Assembly: GCF_022919155.1 (NCBI RefSeq)
Contig: NZ_CP095045.1
Coordinates: 2,108,001 to 2,172,000, forward strand
From: Leucobacter allii
Lineage (GTDB): Bacteria > Actinomycetota > Actinomycetes > Actinomycetales > Microbacteriaceae
Direction of reading: 5' to 3'
Length of the DNA stretch: 64,000 bases
Part shown: positions 8,810 to 17,206 of the stretch, piece by piece
Position numbering within the stretch: position 1 is the first letter of the stretch
Layout of the letters: each line of letters opens with the position of its first letter
Position numbers and translations under genes: made by a program
Notes under the pieces: model-generated
The model's database searches: none
What the model saw: the letters and a program-made list of their open reading frames with translations, nothing else
What the model was told of the DNA's origin: nothing

Positions 8810-10222
8810 ATGTACACCTACGAAAGCCTGCTCGCGGCGGTCGTCGCATCGGACGGCGAGACCCGTGAGGTCACCGACCCCGCCACCGGGGAGTTCATCG
8901 GCCTCGCGCCGGTGCAGGATGTCGCCGCCCTCGAGGCGGCGATCGACACGGCCGAAGCGGCGCAGCCGGCCTGGGCGGCCCTGCCCGACGAGGAGCGCAT
9001 CGCCTACCTCCACCGGGCCGCCGATGCCATCAAGGAGTCCTCCGAGGCGCTCGCCGAGCTGCTCTCCCGCGAACAGGGCAAGCCGCTCAACGGCCCCAAC
9101 GCCCGCTTCGAGGTCGGCGGCTGCGAGGTCTGGACCCGCGCCGCGGCGGATACGCCGCTGCCCGTCGAGGTGGTCGTCGACGACGAGTCCGGCTACGCCG
9201 AGATGCACTACCGGCCGCTCGGCGTGGTCGGCGCGATCTCGCCGTGGAACTGGCCGATGATGATCTCCATCTGGCAGATCGCACCGTCCCTGCGCATGGG
9301 CAACACGGTCGTCATCAAGCCCGCCGAGACGACGACGCTGTCGGTGCTCGCGCTCGTGCACGTCATGAACCAGGTGCTCCCCGAAGGCGTGCTGAACATC
9401 GTCCCGGGCCCGGGGTCGACCGTCGGTGACGCGCTCACCCGGAGCCCGAAGATCGCGAAGATCATGTTCACCGGCTCGACCCCGGTCGGCAAGCGCATCA
9501 TCGAGGCCTCCGCGCCGAACGTCACCCGGCTCACGCTCGAGCTCGGCGGCAACGACGCCGGCATCGTGCTCCCCGACGCGGATCCCGCCGCCATCGCGGA
9601 GGACCTCTTCTGGGGCGCCTTCATCAACACGGGACAGACCTGCGCCGCCCTCAAGCGCCTCTACGTGCACGAGTCGGTGTACGACGCCGTCGTCGAGGAG
9701 CTCGCGAAGGTCGCCGCCGACGTGCCGATGGGCGTCGGCCTCGACGAGCAGAACGTGCTCGGGCCGCTGCAGAACCGCGCCCAGTTCGACGTCGTCGACC
9801 GGCTCGTGGAGTCGGCGAAGGCCTCAGGCGCGCGCATCGTGCTCGGCGGGAATCCGGACCGCGAGGCGCCGGGCAACTTCTACCCGACCACGCTCGTCGC
9901 CGACATCGACCCGCACCAGGAGCTCGTGCTCGAGGAGCAGTTCGGTCCGGCGCTGCCGATCGTCAAGTACCGCGATCTGGACGAGGTCGTGCGGCTCGCC
10001 AACGAGCTCGAGGTGGGTCTCGGCTCCTCGGTGTGGTCGAGCGATCGCGCGCAGGCGCTCGCGGTGGCGGCCCGTCTGCAGGCCGGCACGACCTGGATCA
10101 ACTCGCACGGCGGGCTGCACCCGATGATCCCCTTCGGCGGGGCGAAGCAGTCCGGCTACGGCCGAGAGTTCGGCGTCGCGGGCCTCAAGGCCGTCGCCGA
10201 GCCGCACGTCATCAGCGGCTGA
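8810..10222 (+). CDS. Aldehyde dehydrogenase family protein
   Basis: 470 residues, NAD(P)-dependent aldehyde dehydrogenase fold. PWNWPM and KPAE mark the cofactor site, FTGST the Rossmann turn, LELGGND holds the general-base Glu and GQTCAALKR the catalytic Cys. GGAGG sits 5 nt before the ATG. It would oxidise an aldehyde to an acid, fitting as the step after the alcohol dehydrogenase and AKRs upstream. Sequence looks closest to the short actinobacterial ALDH group (residues SGYAEMHYRPLGVVG); the substrate is unknown. A strong hairpin follows the stop, closing this transcription unit. Confidence 0.9.
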   Translation: MYTYESLLAAVVASDGETREVTDPATGEFIGLAPVQDVAALEAAIDTAEAAQPAWAALPDEERIAYLHRAADAIKESSEALAELLSREQGKPLNGPNARFEVGGCEVWTRAAADTPLPVEVVVDDESGYAEMHYRPLGVVGAISPWNWPMMISIWQIAPSLRMGNTVVIKPAETTTLSVLALVHVMNQVLPEGVLNIVPGPGSTVGDALTRSPKIAKIMFTGSTPVGKRIIEASAPNVTRLTLELGGNDAGIVLPDADPAAIAEDLFWGAFINTGQTCAALKRLYVHESVYDAVVEELAKVAADVPMGVGLDEQNVLGPLQNRAQFDVVDRLVESAKASGARIVLGGNPDREAPGNFYPTTLVADIDPHQELVLEEQFGPALPIVKYRDLDEVVRLANELEVGLGSSVWSSDRAQALAVAARLQAGTTWINSHGGLHPMIPFGGAKQSGYGREFGVAGLKAVAEPHVISG

Positions 10223-10230
10223 ACCCGCCA

Positions 10231-10266
10231 CCCGCCCGGGTCCCGCTCGCGCGGGGCCCGGGCGGG
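10231..10266 (+). terminator. Hairpin terminator after the aldehyde dehydrogenase gene
   Basis: Inverted repeat with 16 bp arms (10231-10246 and 10251-10266, one G-U type mismatch) and a TCGC tetraloop, 9 bp past the stop codon. Very GC-rich, without a U tract. Confidence 0.62.
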
Positions 10267-10305
10267 TGTCCGCCCCGAGCCGGACTCCGCCCCGGAAAGG
10301 ACCCC

Positions 10306-10656
10306 ATGCACGACGAGATCCGTGCCGCGATCCAGCAGTACGTCGACGGCTGCGCCGCGGCCGACCCCGCGCTCGTCCGCGACGTCTTCGACGAGGGCGC
10401 GGTGATGTGGGGGTTTCTCGGGGACCGGTACATGACGATGACCGGCGCCGAGTTCGCCGACGCCGTGGTCGCCGAGGCGGAGCCCGCGGGGACCGCCTAC
10501 ACCGCCGAGATCCGCGACATCGACGTGCACGGCGGCACCGCCTCGGCCGTGCTCGAGGAGCACGGCTTCCTCGGCCTCGACTTCCACAACCGCTTCGGCC
10601 TGATCCGCCGCGACGACCGCTGGAGAATCGTCAGCAAGGTGTTCACGACGCGCTGA
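10306..10656 (+). CDS. NTF2-like / lumazine-binding-like small protein
   Basis: 116 residues with GGAAAGG before the ATG. The pattern (start EIRAAIQQYVDGCAAADPALVRDVF, later GTASAVLEEHG, and final DDRWRIVSKVF) is that of the SnoaL/NTF2 superfamily and, by its opening, of the Lumazine_bd_2 group. These are cone-shaped domains that bind or isomerise small molecules; many have no known function. It stands alone after the terminator of the aldehyde dehydrogenase, so it may be separately expressed. No clear catalytic residue can be named. Confidence 0.7.
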   Translation: MHDEIRAAIQQYVDGCAAADPALVRDVFDEGAVMWGFLGDRYMTMTGAEFADAVVAEAEPAGTAYTAEIRDIDVHGGTASAVLEEHGFLGLDFHNRFGLIRRDDRWRIVSKVFTTR

Positions 10657-10687
10657 GCCGGCCGCTCGCCCGGCCCGCCTGCGCACC

Positions 10688-10723
10688 GCTCGGCGTCGTC
10701 GTGCGGCTCGGCGTCGTCGCGCG
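10688..10723 (+). repeat. Two tandem 18 bp copies
   Basis: Unit GCTCGGCGTCGTCGTGCG followed directly by a copy with one change (T to C). It lies in the 136 bp gap between the NTF2-like and DUF1801 genes; no other feature was seen there. Confidence 0.5.
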
Positions 10724-10792
10724 GCTCGGGCGGTGCGACGGCGGGCGCCGCGAGGGGTGTGGTCCCGGACCCCGAGGGGATACCGTGGTCGC

Positions 10793-11203
10793 ATGACGAG
10801 CATGCCGGACGACATCCGCTCCTACCACGCGGCCCTCGACGCCGAGGCCGCCCCGATCTGCGCACGCCTGCACGAGCTGATCGTCGGCGGCCTGCCCGAT
10901 GCCGAGGCGAAGGTCTGGCATCGGCACCCGGTCTGGTTCTTCGACGGCAACCCGGTCGTCGGCTACGACCGGCTGAAGTCGTCGGTCCGCCTGCTGTTCT
11001 GGAGCGGGCGGGCCTTCGACGAACCGCGTCTCGCCCCCGAGGGGAGCTTCCAGGCCGCGGAGGCGCGCTTCACCTCCGCCGAGCAGATCGACGCTGAAGA
11101 CGTCGCGCGCTGGCTGCGGAAGGCTCGCGAGCTCCAGTGGAACTACCGCGATATCCGCCGCAACCAGGGGCTCCTGCCGCTGCGGGGCGTGCCGGGGGCC
11201 TGA
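10793..11203 (+). CDS. DUF1801 domain protein
   Basis: 136 residues. The sequence KVWHRHPVWFFDGNPVVGYDRLKSSV and later LQWNYRDIRRNQ fit the DUF1801 (YdhG-like) family, small cytosolic proteins related in fold to frataxin-like iron-binding proteins. The biochemical role is not known. Two Met codons (10793 and 10802) are possible starts; neither has a strong ribosome site. It is convergent with the helicase gene. Confidence 0.72.
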   Translation: MTSMPDDIRSYHAALDAEAAPICARLHELIVGGLPDAEAKVWHRHPVWFFDGNPVVGYDRLKSSVRLLFWSGRAFDEPRLAPEGSFQAAEARFTSAEQIDAEDVARWLRKARELQWNYRDIRRNQGLLPLRGVPGA

Positions 11204-11214
11204 GCGGCGGCAAG

Positions 11215-11241
11215 CCGCGGCACCGGAATCCGGCGCCGCGG
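11215..11241. terminator. Hairpin between DUF1801 and helicase genes
   Basis: Arms 11215-11226 and 11230-11241 (CCGCGGCACCGG against its near-perfect complement, 11 of 12) with an AAT loop, placed between convergent stops. Probably bidirectional. Confidence 0.55.
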
Positions 11242-11245
11242 GGCG

Positions 11246-13321
11246 CTACCAGCGCGGCTTGCGCTTGCCGTCGGCGCGGTCGCCGCCGAAGTCGCGACCG
11301 CCGCGGTCGTCCCGATCCCGGTTTCCGGTGCCGCCGCGGTGCCCGCGATCGTCGCGGCCGTACCCGCCGCGATCTCCCCGGTCATAACCGCCGCGGCCGG
11401 AGCCTCCGCGGTCGTCGCCCCGGCCACCGCGATCGTCGCGGTAGGAGCCGCCGCGACCCCCGTGGGAGTCGCCCCGGCCGCCGCGATCGTAGCCGCCGCG
11501 ATTCCCGTCGCGCCCGCCGCGATCGTAGCCGCCGCGATCCCCGCGATCGTAGCCGCCGCGCTTGCCGTCGCGCACGGGGCCGCGATCCTCGCGGAGCTCT
11601 ATCAGCTTGCCGCTGATCCGCGTCTCCGAGAGCTTCGCGATCGTGTCGGCCGAGAGCTTCGCGGGCAGCTCGACGAGCGAGAAGTCATCGCGCACCTGGA
11701 TGCGGCCGAAGTCGTCGCGGGTGAGGCCGCCCTCGTTCGCGATCGCGCCGATGATCTGGCCGGGGTTGATCTTCTGACGCCGCCCCACCTCGATCCGGTA
11801 CATCCGCAGGTCGTCGCGGCGCTCCCGGGGGCCGCGGTCCTCGCGCGCCGGGCGGTCGCGACCCGGGCGGTCGCGGTCGCCGCCGTCCTCGAGGAACCGC
11901 GCGGCCTGCTTGCGGTCGCGCTCGAACTTGCGGTCGTCGTCCTCGGTGAGCAGCAGCGGCGTCTCGCCCTGTGCCACGACGGCGAGCGCCGCGGCGACGT
12001 CGGTCTCCGGGATGTCGTGATGGCGCACGTAGTGATCGATGATGTCGCGGAACGCCTCGATGCGGTGAGTCTCCTCGAGCGCCGCGGTGATCGCGTCGTC
12101 GAAGCGGGACAGGCGCGTGGCGTTCACCTCGTCGATGCGCGGCAGCGGCATCTGCGTGAGCGGCTGCTTCGTGGCCTTCTCGATCGCTTTGAGCAGGCGC
12201 TGCTCGCGCGGCGTGACGAAGCTGATCGCGTCGCCCGTGCGGCCCGCGCGGCCGGTGCGGCCGATGCGGTGCACGTACGATTCGGTGTCGATCGGCAGGT
12301 CGTAGTTGATGACGTGGCTGATGCGCTCCACGTCGAGGCCGCGGGCGGCGACGTCCGTGGCGACGAGGATGTCGAGCTTGCCGTCCTTGAGGGCCTGCAC
12401 CGTCTTCTCGCGCACGTTCTGGGGGATGTCGCCGTTGATGGCCGCGGCGGAGTAGCCACGGGCGCGCAGCTTCTCGGCCACCTGCTCGGAGTCCCCGCGG
12501 GTGCGGGTGAAGACGATGAGGCCGTCGAACTCCTCCACCTCGAGGATGCGGGTGAGCGCGTCGAGCTTCTGCGTGTAGGAGACGACGGTGTAGCGCTGCG
12601 TGATGCTCGAGCTCGTCTGCGTCTTGCCCGCGATCTTGATCTCGCGGGGATCGTTGAGGTACTGCTGCGAGATGCGGCGGATCTGCGCGGGCATCGTGGC
12701 CGAGAAGAGCGCGACCTGCTTGGACGCCGGCGTGTCGGCGAGGATCGTCTCCACGTCCTCGGCGAAGCCCATCTTCAGCATCTCGTCGGCCTCGTCGAGC
12801 ACGAGGTACTTGATCTGCGACAGATCGAGGGAGCCGCGATTCAGATGGTCCATGATGCGGCCGGGCGTGCCCACGACGATATCGACGCCGCGGCGGAGGG
12901 CCGAGAGCTGCTGCCCGTAGGCCTGCCCGCCGTAGACCGGCAGCAGATGGACGTCCGGCAGATGCGGCGCGTAGCTCTCGAAGGCCTCGCAGACCTGCAG
13001 CGCGAGCTCGCGGGTGGGGGCGAGCACGAGGGCCTGGGGCACGCCCTGGCCGGGCTCGATGCGGGAGAGGATCGGGAGGGCGAAGGCGGCGGTCTTACCG
13101 GTGCCGGTCTGCGCGAGGCCGACGACGTCGGTCCCCTCGAGCAGCACGGGGATCGTGGCGGCCTGGATCGCGGAGGGGGTCTCGTACCCCACCTCCGTCA
13201 CTGCGCGCAGCACCTCGGGCGCGAGGCCCAGGTCTGCGAAAGTCGTGCGCGCGCCCTCGGTTTCGGTCGGGGCTGCGGTGTCGCCGGCGTCGGGCGCGGC
13301 GTTCTCGGAAGAGGTCATCAT
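11246..13321 (-). CDS. deaD: DEAD-box RNA helicase, DeaD/CsdA type, with RGG tail
   Basis: 691 residues. Helicase motifs in order: Q-motif (FADLGL, PSAIQ), Walker A AQTGTGKT, PTRELA, GTPGR, DEAD in LDEADEML, SAT, then DVAARGLD and HRIGRTGR. Around residue 505-580 a DbpA-type RNA-binding domain follows (MYRIEVGRRQKINPGQIIGA). The last ~110 residues are Gly/Arg/Asp repeats (RGGYDRGDRGG and similar) that would bind RNA without structure. Such proteins unwind ribosomal and mRNA structures and help in cold adaptation and ribosome assembly. Two adjacent Met codons (13321, 13318) follow AGGATAG. High confidence for family, moderate for exact name. Confidence 0.93.
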   Translation of the reverse strand: MMTSSENAAPDAGDTAAPTETEGARTTFADLGLAPEVLRAVTEVGYETPSAIQAATIPVLLEGTDVVGLAQTGTGKTAAFALPILSRIEPGQGVPQALVLAPTRELALQVCEAFESYAPHLPDVHLLPVYGGQAYGQQLSALRRGVDIVVGTPGRIMDHLNRGSLDLSQIKYLVLDEADEMLKMGFAEDVETILADTPASKQVALFSATMPAQIRRISQQYLNDPREIKIAGKTQTSSSITQRYTVVSYTQKLDALTRILEVEEFDGLIVFTRTRGDSEQVAEKLRARGYSAAAINGDIPQNVREKTVQALKDGKLDILVATDVAARGLDVERISHVINYDLPIDTESYVHRIGRTGRAGRTGDAISFVTPREQRLLKAIEKATKQPLTQMPLPRIDEVNATRLSRFDDAITAALEETHRIEAFRDIIDHYVRHHDIPETDVAAALAVVAQGETPLLLTEDDDRKFERDRKQAARFLEDGGDRDRPGRDRPAREDRGPRERRDDLRMYRIEVGRRQKINPGQIIGAIANEGGLTRDDFGRIQVRDDFSLVELPAKLSADTIAKLSETRISGKLIELREDRGPVRDGKRGGYDRGDRGGYDRGGRDGNRGGYDRGGRGDSHGGRGGSYRDDRGGRGDDRGGSGRGGYDRGDRGGYGRDDRGHRGGTGNRDRDDRGGRDFGGDRADGKRKPRW

Positions 13322-13448
13322 ACTATCCTACCCTGCATCCGCAGAACCCGATCCCACTCCCGAGACGGCCGCCTCGCGGATCCGCACCCCCGGCCCCCGG
13401 ACCCGGCATCGGGACGGGAGGGTTGCGGGCACCGCGACCCCCGACCGG

Positions 13449-14294
13449 TCAGCGGGCCGGATCGGGCAGCGGATCCCCGCGGAGCGCCAGCCACTCCTCG
13501 CGGCGCGCGCGCTGCTGCACGGGGTCGGCGACCGGCGAGGCCGCGAGCAGCCTGCGGCTGTAGGGGTGCCGGGGCTCCCGCGTGACCTGATCACCCTCCC
13601 CCACCTCCACGAGGTGCCCGCGGTACATGACCGCGACGCGGTGGCAGATGCGGCGCACCACGCCGAGGTCGTGCGAGACGAAGAGGTAGGAGACGCCCGT
13701 GTCGCGCTGCAGCTCGATGAGCAGATCGAGCACCGACGCCTGCGTGGTGAGATCGAGCGCGCTGACCGGCTCGTCGCAGATGATGAGCCGGGGCCGGCGC
13801 ACGAGCGCGCGGGCGATCGCGATGCGCTGCCGCTGACCGCCGGAGAACTCGCTCGGGTACCGCCCGGCGACGCTCGCGGGGAGATTCACGCGTTCGAGCA
13901 TCTCCCCCACGATGCGCCGCGACTCGGCGCGCCCCGCGCCGCCGACCGACAGCGGCTCCGAGAGGATCTCCCCGACCGTCATCATCGGGTTCAGCGAGCC
14001 GTACGGGTCCTGGAACACGACCTGGATGTCGGAGGCGAGCGCGCGCCGCTCCCGGCCGGAGAGCCGGGTGATGTCGCGGCCGTCGAACTCGATCCGGCCG
14101 CCGGCGACCGGGACGAGGCCGAGGATCGCCTTGCCGAGCGTCGATTTGCCCGATCCCGACTCCCCGACGAGCCCGACGCACTCCCCGGGCCCGACGTCGA
14201 GCGACACCTCGTGCAGGACCCGTGTGGGACGGCGCCGGGAGCCGTACTCGACGACGACGTTCTCCGCGCGCAGCAGCGGCGTGCTCGGGGTCAT
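13449..14294 (-). CDS. Peptide/nickel ABC transporter ATP-binding protein (DppF/OppF-like)
   Basis: 281 residues. Walker A GESGSGKST, Q-loop FQDPYGSLNP, signature FSGGQRQRIAIARAL, Walker B LIICDEPVSALD and H-loop VSHDLG. The C-terminal end has HPYSRRLLAASP, the oligopeptide-transporter ATPase extension. It overlaps the preceding permease-ATPase fusion by 4 bp (ATGA) and is the last gene of the four-gene importer operon. It would power import together with the ATPase half of the fused protein. Confidence 0.92.
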   Translation of the reverse strand: MTPSTPLLRAENVVVEYGSRRRPTRVLHEVSLDVGPGECVGLVGESGSGKSTLGKAILGLVPVAGGRIEFDGRDITRLSGRERRALASDIQVVFQDPYGSLNPMMTVGEILSEPLSVGGAGRAESRRIVGEMLERVNLPASVAGRYPSEFSGGQRQRIAIARALVRRPRLIICDEPVSALDLTTQASVLDLLIELQRDTGVSYLFVSHDLGVVRRICHRVAVMYRGHLVEVGEGDQVTREPRHPYSRRLLAASPVADPVQQRARREEWLALRGDPLPDPAR

Positions 14295-16171
14295 GCTCGG
14301 GCCTCCTCGGCGTCGGCGCGGCCGGTCCGCGCGGGGTCGGGGTCGCCGTTTCCGACGCTCGCCGCGGAATCCGCCGCGACGTCGCGGCCGCCCCGATCGA
14401 GTGCGCCACGGCTCGCCGTGCCATCGAGTGAGGCGGAGATGAGCTCGCGCGTGTACGCGTGCTCCGGGTGGGCGAAGATCGGACCGACGTCGTCGAGCTC
14501 GACGATCGAGCCGGAGCGCATCACCACGACGCGGTCGCAGAGGTCGGCGACGACGCCGAAGTTGTGGGTCACGATCACGAGCGCCATGCCGTACTCCCGC
14601 TGGAGCTCGCGCAGCAGCTCGAGCACCTCCGCCTGCACCGTGACGTCGAGCGCCGTGGTGGGTTCGTCGGCGACGAGCACGGAGGGGCGCCCCGCGATCG
14701 CCCCCGCGATGAGGACGCGCTGCGCCATGCCGCCCGAGAGCTCGTGCGGGTAGGCGCGCATCACCCGCGGCGGATCGACGATGCCCACGCGTTCGAGCAT
14801 CGCGAGCGCGTGGGCGCGCGCCTCCGCGCGCCCCATGCCGTGCACCGCGCGCAGCGGCTCGATCAGCTGAGTGCCGATCGTGTAGGAGGGGTCGAGGTTC
14901 GACATCGGCTCCTGGGGGATGTAGCCGATCTCGTGGCCGAGCAGCCGGGCCCGGTCGCGCCGCGGCAGCGTCGTGACATCCGCGCCGCCGATCCAGATCG
15001 CGTCGGCGGTGCATGAGCCGGACTGCGGCAGCAGGTCGAGCATCGAGAACACCGTCTGCGACTTCCCGGAACCCGACTCGCCCACGATGCCCAGCACCTC
15101 GCCCGGGGCGACGTCGAGGGTGATGCCGTGCACCACTTCCACGACGCCGTCGGCGGTCTCGTACTGCACGCGCAGGTTCTCCAGCCGCACCGCGGAGTCG
15201 ACGGCGGCGACCGAGATCGACCCCGTGGTCGTGGTCGTCGCCCCGGCGGGTCGGCCGGCGGCGTTCTGTGCGGCGATCCGGCGGCGATCGCGGCCGCTCA
15301 GCCGCGGTGTCTTGACGCTGATGACGTCGGCGAGCGTGGAGCCCGCGATCGCGAGCGCCGCGATCGTGAGCCCGAGCGCGAGCGACGGCCACACGAGCAG
15401 CAGCGGATCCGTGCGCATCACCTTGAAGCCCTCGCTCATCGCGGAGCCCCAGCCCGGTGTGGTGCCGCCGCCGATGCCGAGGAACTGGAGCCCGGCCTGC
15501 ATGCCCATCGCGATGCCGGCGGTGAGCGCCGACTGGATCACGATGGGGGCGATCACGGCGCGGATCACGTGCCGGGCCATGATGCGCAGATCGGTGAGGC
15601 CGGCCACGCGGGCCGCGTCCACGTAGGGCTCGCCGCGGACGGCGAGGACGGCGGACCGCGTGAGCCGGAAGTAGCCGGGGGCGAGGATCACGCCGAGGGT
15701 CGCCATGAGCAGCGTGAAGTCGTTCTTCGTGCTCGCCGCGACGATGAGCAGGATGATCATGCCGGGCAGCGCCTGCAGCGCGTCGCTGATCCAGGCGCCG
15801 ATGCGGTCGACGACGCCCCCGGAGTAGCCGGCGGCGAGCCCGCTCGGCACGCCGAGGACGATCGCCGTCGCGACCGCGACGAGCGCCCCCCACAGCGTCG
15901 AGCGTGCGCCCCACAAGAGTCGGCTGAGCACGTCGCGGCCGTTCGTGTCGCCGCCGAGCAGATGCTCGGGGCCTGGCAGGGCCCGGGTGATGCCGAGGTC
16001 GACGGCGTGGGGATCGTACGGGGAGATCCAGGGGGCGAGCACGGCGATGAGCACGATGCCGAGGAGCACGAGGCTCGTGCCTGCGCCCGCGGGGCGACGG
16101 AGAAAGCGCAGCAGGGTCGAGCCGCGCCCCCCGTCGCGGGTGTCGGCGGGGTCGATGATCGGAGCGGTCAT
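14291..16171 (-). CDS. Fused ABC permease (DppC-like) and ATP-binding protein (DppD-like)
   Basis: 626 residues in one frame. Residues about 20-300 are a DppC-type permease: first membrane span LVLLGIVLIAVLAPW, then five more, with the EAA-type loop EPYVDAARVAGLTD. A linker rich in Thr follows, and from about residue 345 a complete ATPase: Walker A GESGSGKSQT, QEPMSNLDPSY, signature LSGGMAQRVLIAG, Walker B LVADEPTTALD. The permease and one ATPase are therefore covalently joined, a form known among actinobacterial dipeptide/nickel transporters. ATGA overlaps tie it to the genes on both sides. The transported solute is likely a peptide or another organic compound used by the catabolic cassette. 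Confidence 0.92.
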   Translation of the reverse strand: MTAPIIDPADTRDGGRGSTLLRFLRRPAGAGTSLVLLGIVLIAVLAPWISPYDPHAVDLGITRALPGPEHLLGGDTNGRDVLSRLLWGARSTLWGALVAVATAIVLGVPSGLAAGYSGGVVDRIGAWISDALQALPGMIILLIVAASTKNDFTLLMATLGVILAPGYFRLTRSAVLAVRGEPYVDAARVAGLTDLRIMARHVIRAVIAPIVIQSALTAGIAMGMQAGLQFLGIGGGTTPGWGSAMSEGFKVMRTDPLLLVWPSLALGLTIAALAIAGSTLADVISVKTPRLSGRDRRRIAAQNAAGRPAGATTTTTGSISVAAVDSAVRLENLRVQYETADGVVEVVHGITLDVAPGEVLGIVGESGSGKSQTVFSMLDLLPQSGSCTADAIWIGGADVTTLPRRDRARLLGHEIGYIPQEPMSNLDPSYTIGTQLIEPLRAVHGMGRAEARAHALAMLERVGIVDPPRVMRAYPHELSGGMAQRVLIAGAIAGRPSVLVADEPTTALDVTVQAEVLELLRELQREYGMALVIVTHNFGVVADLCDRVVVMRSGSIVELDDVGPIFAHPEHAYTRELISASLDGTASRGALDRGGRDVAADSAASVGNGDPDPARTGRADAEEARA

Positions 16172-17109
16172 TGCACACGTGCCTTCGGATTGATCCACCC
16201 GAGCAGCAGGTCGAGGAGGAAGTTGACGATGACGACGAACACGACGGTGATCACTGTGACGCCGAGGAGCATGGGGATGTCGCCGTTCTGGGACGCGCCG
16301 AGGGTCACGGCGCCGATGCCGGGCAGCGCGAAGATCTGCTCCACGACCACGGCGCCCGAGAGCAGGCTGACGAACATGAGCGCGAGCACCGTCAGCGCGG
16401 CGGGCGAGGCGTTGCGCAGCAGATGGACGATGATGCGCCACCGCGGCAGTCCGCGGCTGCGCAGCGTGCGCACGTAGTCCTGGCGATCCGCGAGGACGAC
16501 GCCGCCCCGGAGCTGCTCCGCGACCATCACGATCGCGCCGAGCGCGAGCGCGATCGCCGGCAACGCGATGGACTGCAGCCAGCCGCCGAGGGACTGCGTC
16601 GGCGGCGTGTAGCCGACCGCGGGGAACCACTGGAGCTGCACGGCGAAGAGCATGACGAGCACGAGCGCGATCCAGAACCCGGGGAGTGCGAAGAGGATCA
16701 CGGAGGCCGCCTGGACGACGCGGTCGATCCAGCTGCCGGGCCGCAGCCCCGCCGCCGTGCCGAGGACGCCGCCGAGGACGGCGGAAAGGAGCACGGCGGC
16801 CGTCACGATGGACAGGGTGACGGGGAGCTTCGAGCCGATCTGCGCGGCGACCGGCTGGAAGTTCTTCCAGGACTCGCCGAAGTCGCCCTGGAGCATCGCG
16901 GCGACCCAATCTCCGTATTGCGCGAGCAGCGGCCGATCCGTGCCGATCTTCTGCGCGAGCGCTGCCTGGGATTCGGGCGTGGCCGCGCTGCCGAGCAGGC
17001 CGAGGGTCGGATCGGGGATCGCGAGATGCGCGAGGAAGAACGTGCCGGTCGCCACGACGACGAGCAGGATCACCCCCGAGAGCAGTCTCTTGATGGTGAA
17101 CGAGAGCAT
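16168..17109 (-). CDS. Peptide/nickel ABC transporter permease (DppB-like)
   Basis: 313 residues with six membrane spans. N-terminal IKRLLSGVILLVVVATGTFFLAHLAIPDP is the usual DppB start, followed by a large periplasmic loop, then the EAA loop QDYVRTLRSRGLP and FALPGIGAV near the C terminus. It overlaps the fused permease-ATPase by 4 bp. It forms the heterodimeric channel with the DppC half. Confidence 0.92.
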   Translation of the reverse strand: MLSFTIKRLLSGVILLVVVATGTFFLAHLAIPDPTLGLLGSAATPESQAALAQKIGTDRPLLAQYGDWVAAMLQGDFGESWKNFQPVAAQIGSKLPVTLSIVTAAVLLSAVLGGVLGTAAGLRPGSWIDRVVQAASVILFALPGFWIALVLVMLFAVQLQWFPAVGYTPPTQSLGGWLQSIALPAIALALGAIVMVAEQLRGGVVLADRQDYVRTLRSRGLPRWRIIVHLLRNASPAALTVLALMFVSLLSGAVVVEQIFALPGIGAVTLGASQNGDIPMLLGVTVITVVFVVIVNFLLDLLLGWINPKARVQ

Positions 17110-17206
17110 CGAGTGATCTCCTGGGGTGATTCGAGAGCGGATCCGAGGGTTCGGGAGAGGACGGGGATGCGCCGGACCCGGGGTGCGCCCCGGATCCGGC
17201 GTCTGC

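Noticed and set aside
11339..13585. Long open frame of 748 codons opposite the helicase gene
   Set aside because: Antisense shadow of a GC-rich gene; no domains, composition dominated by Arg/Ala/Asp, no ribosome site.
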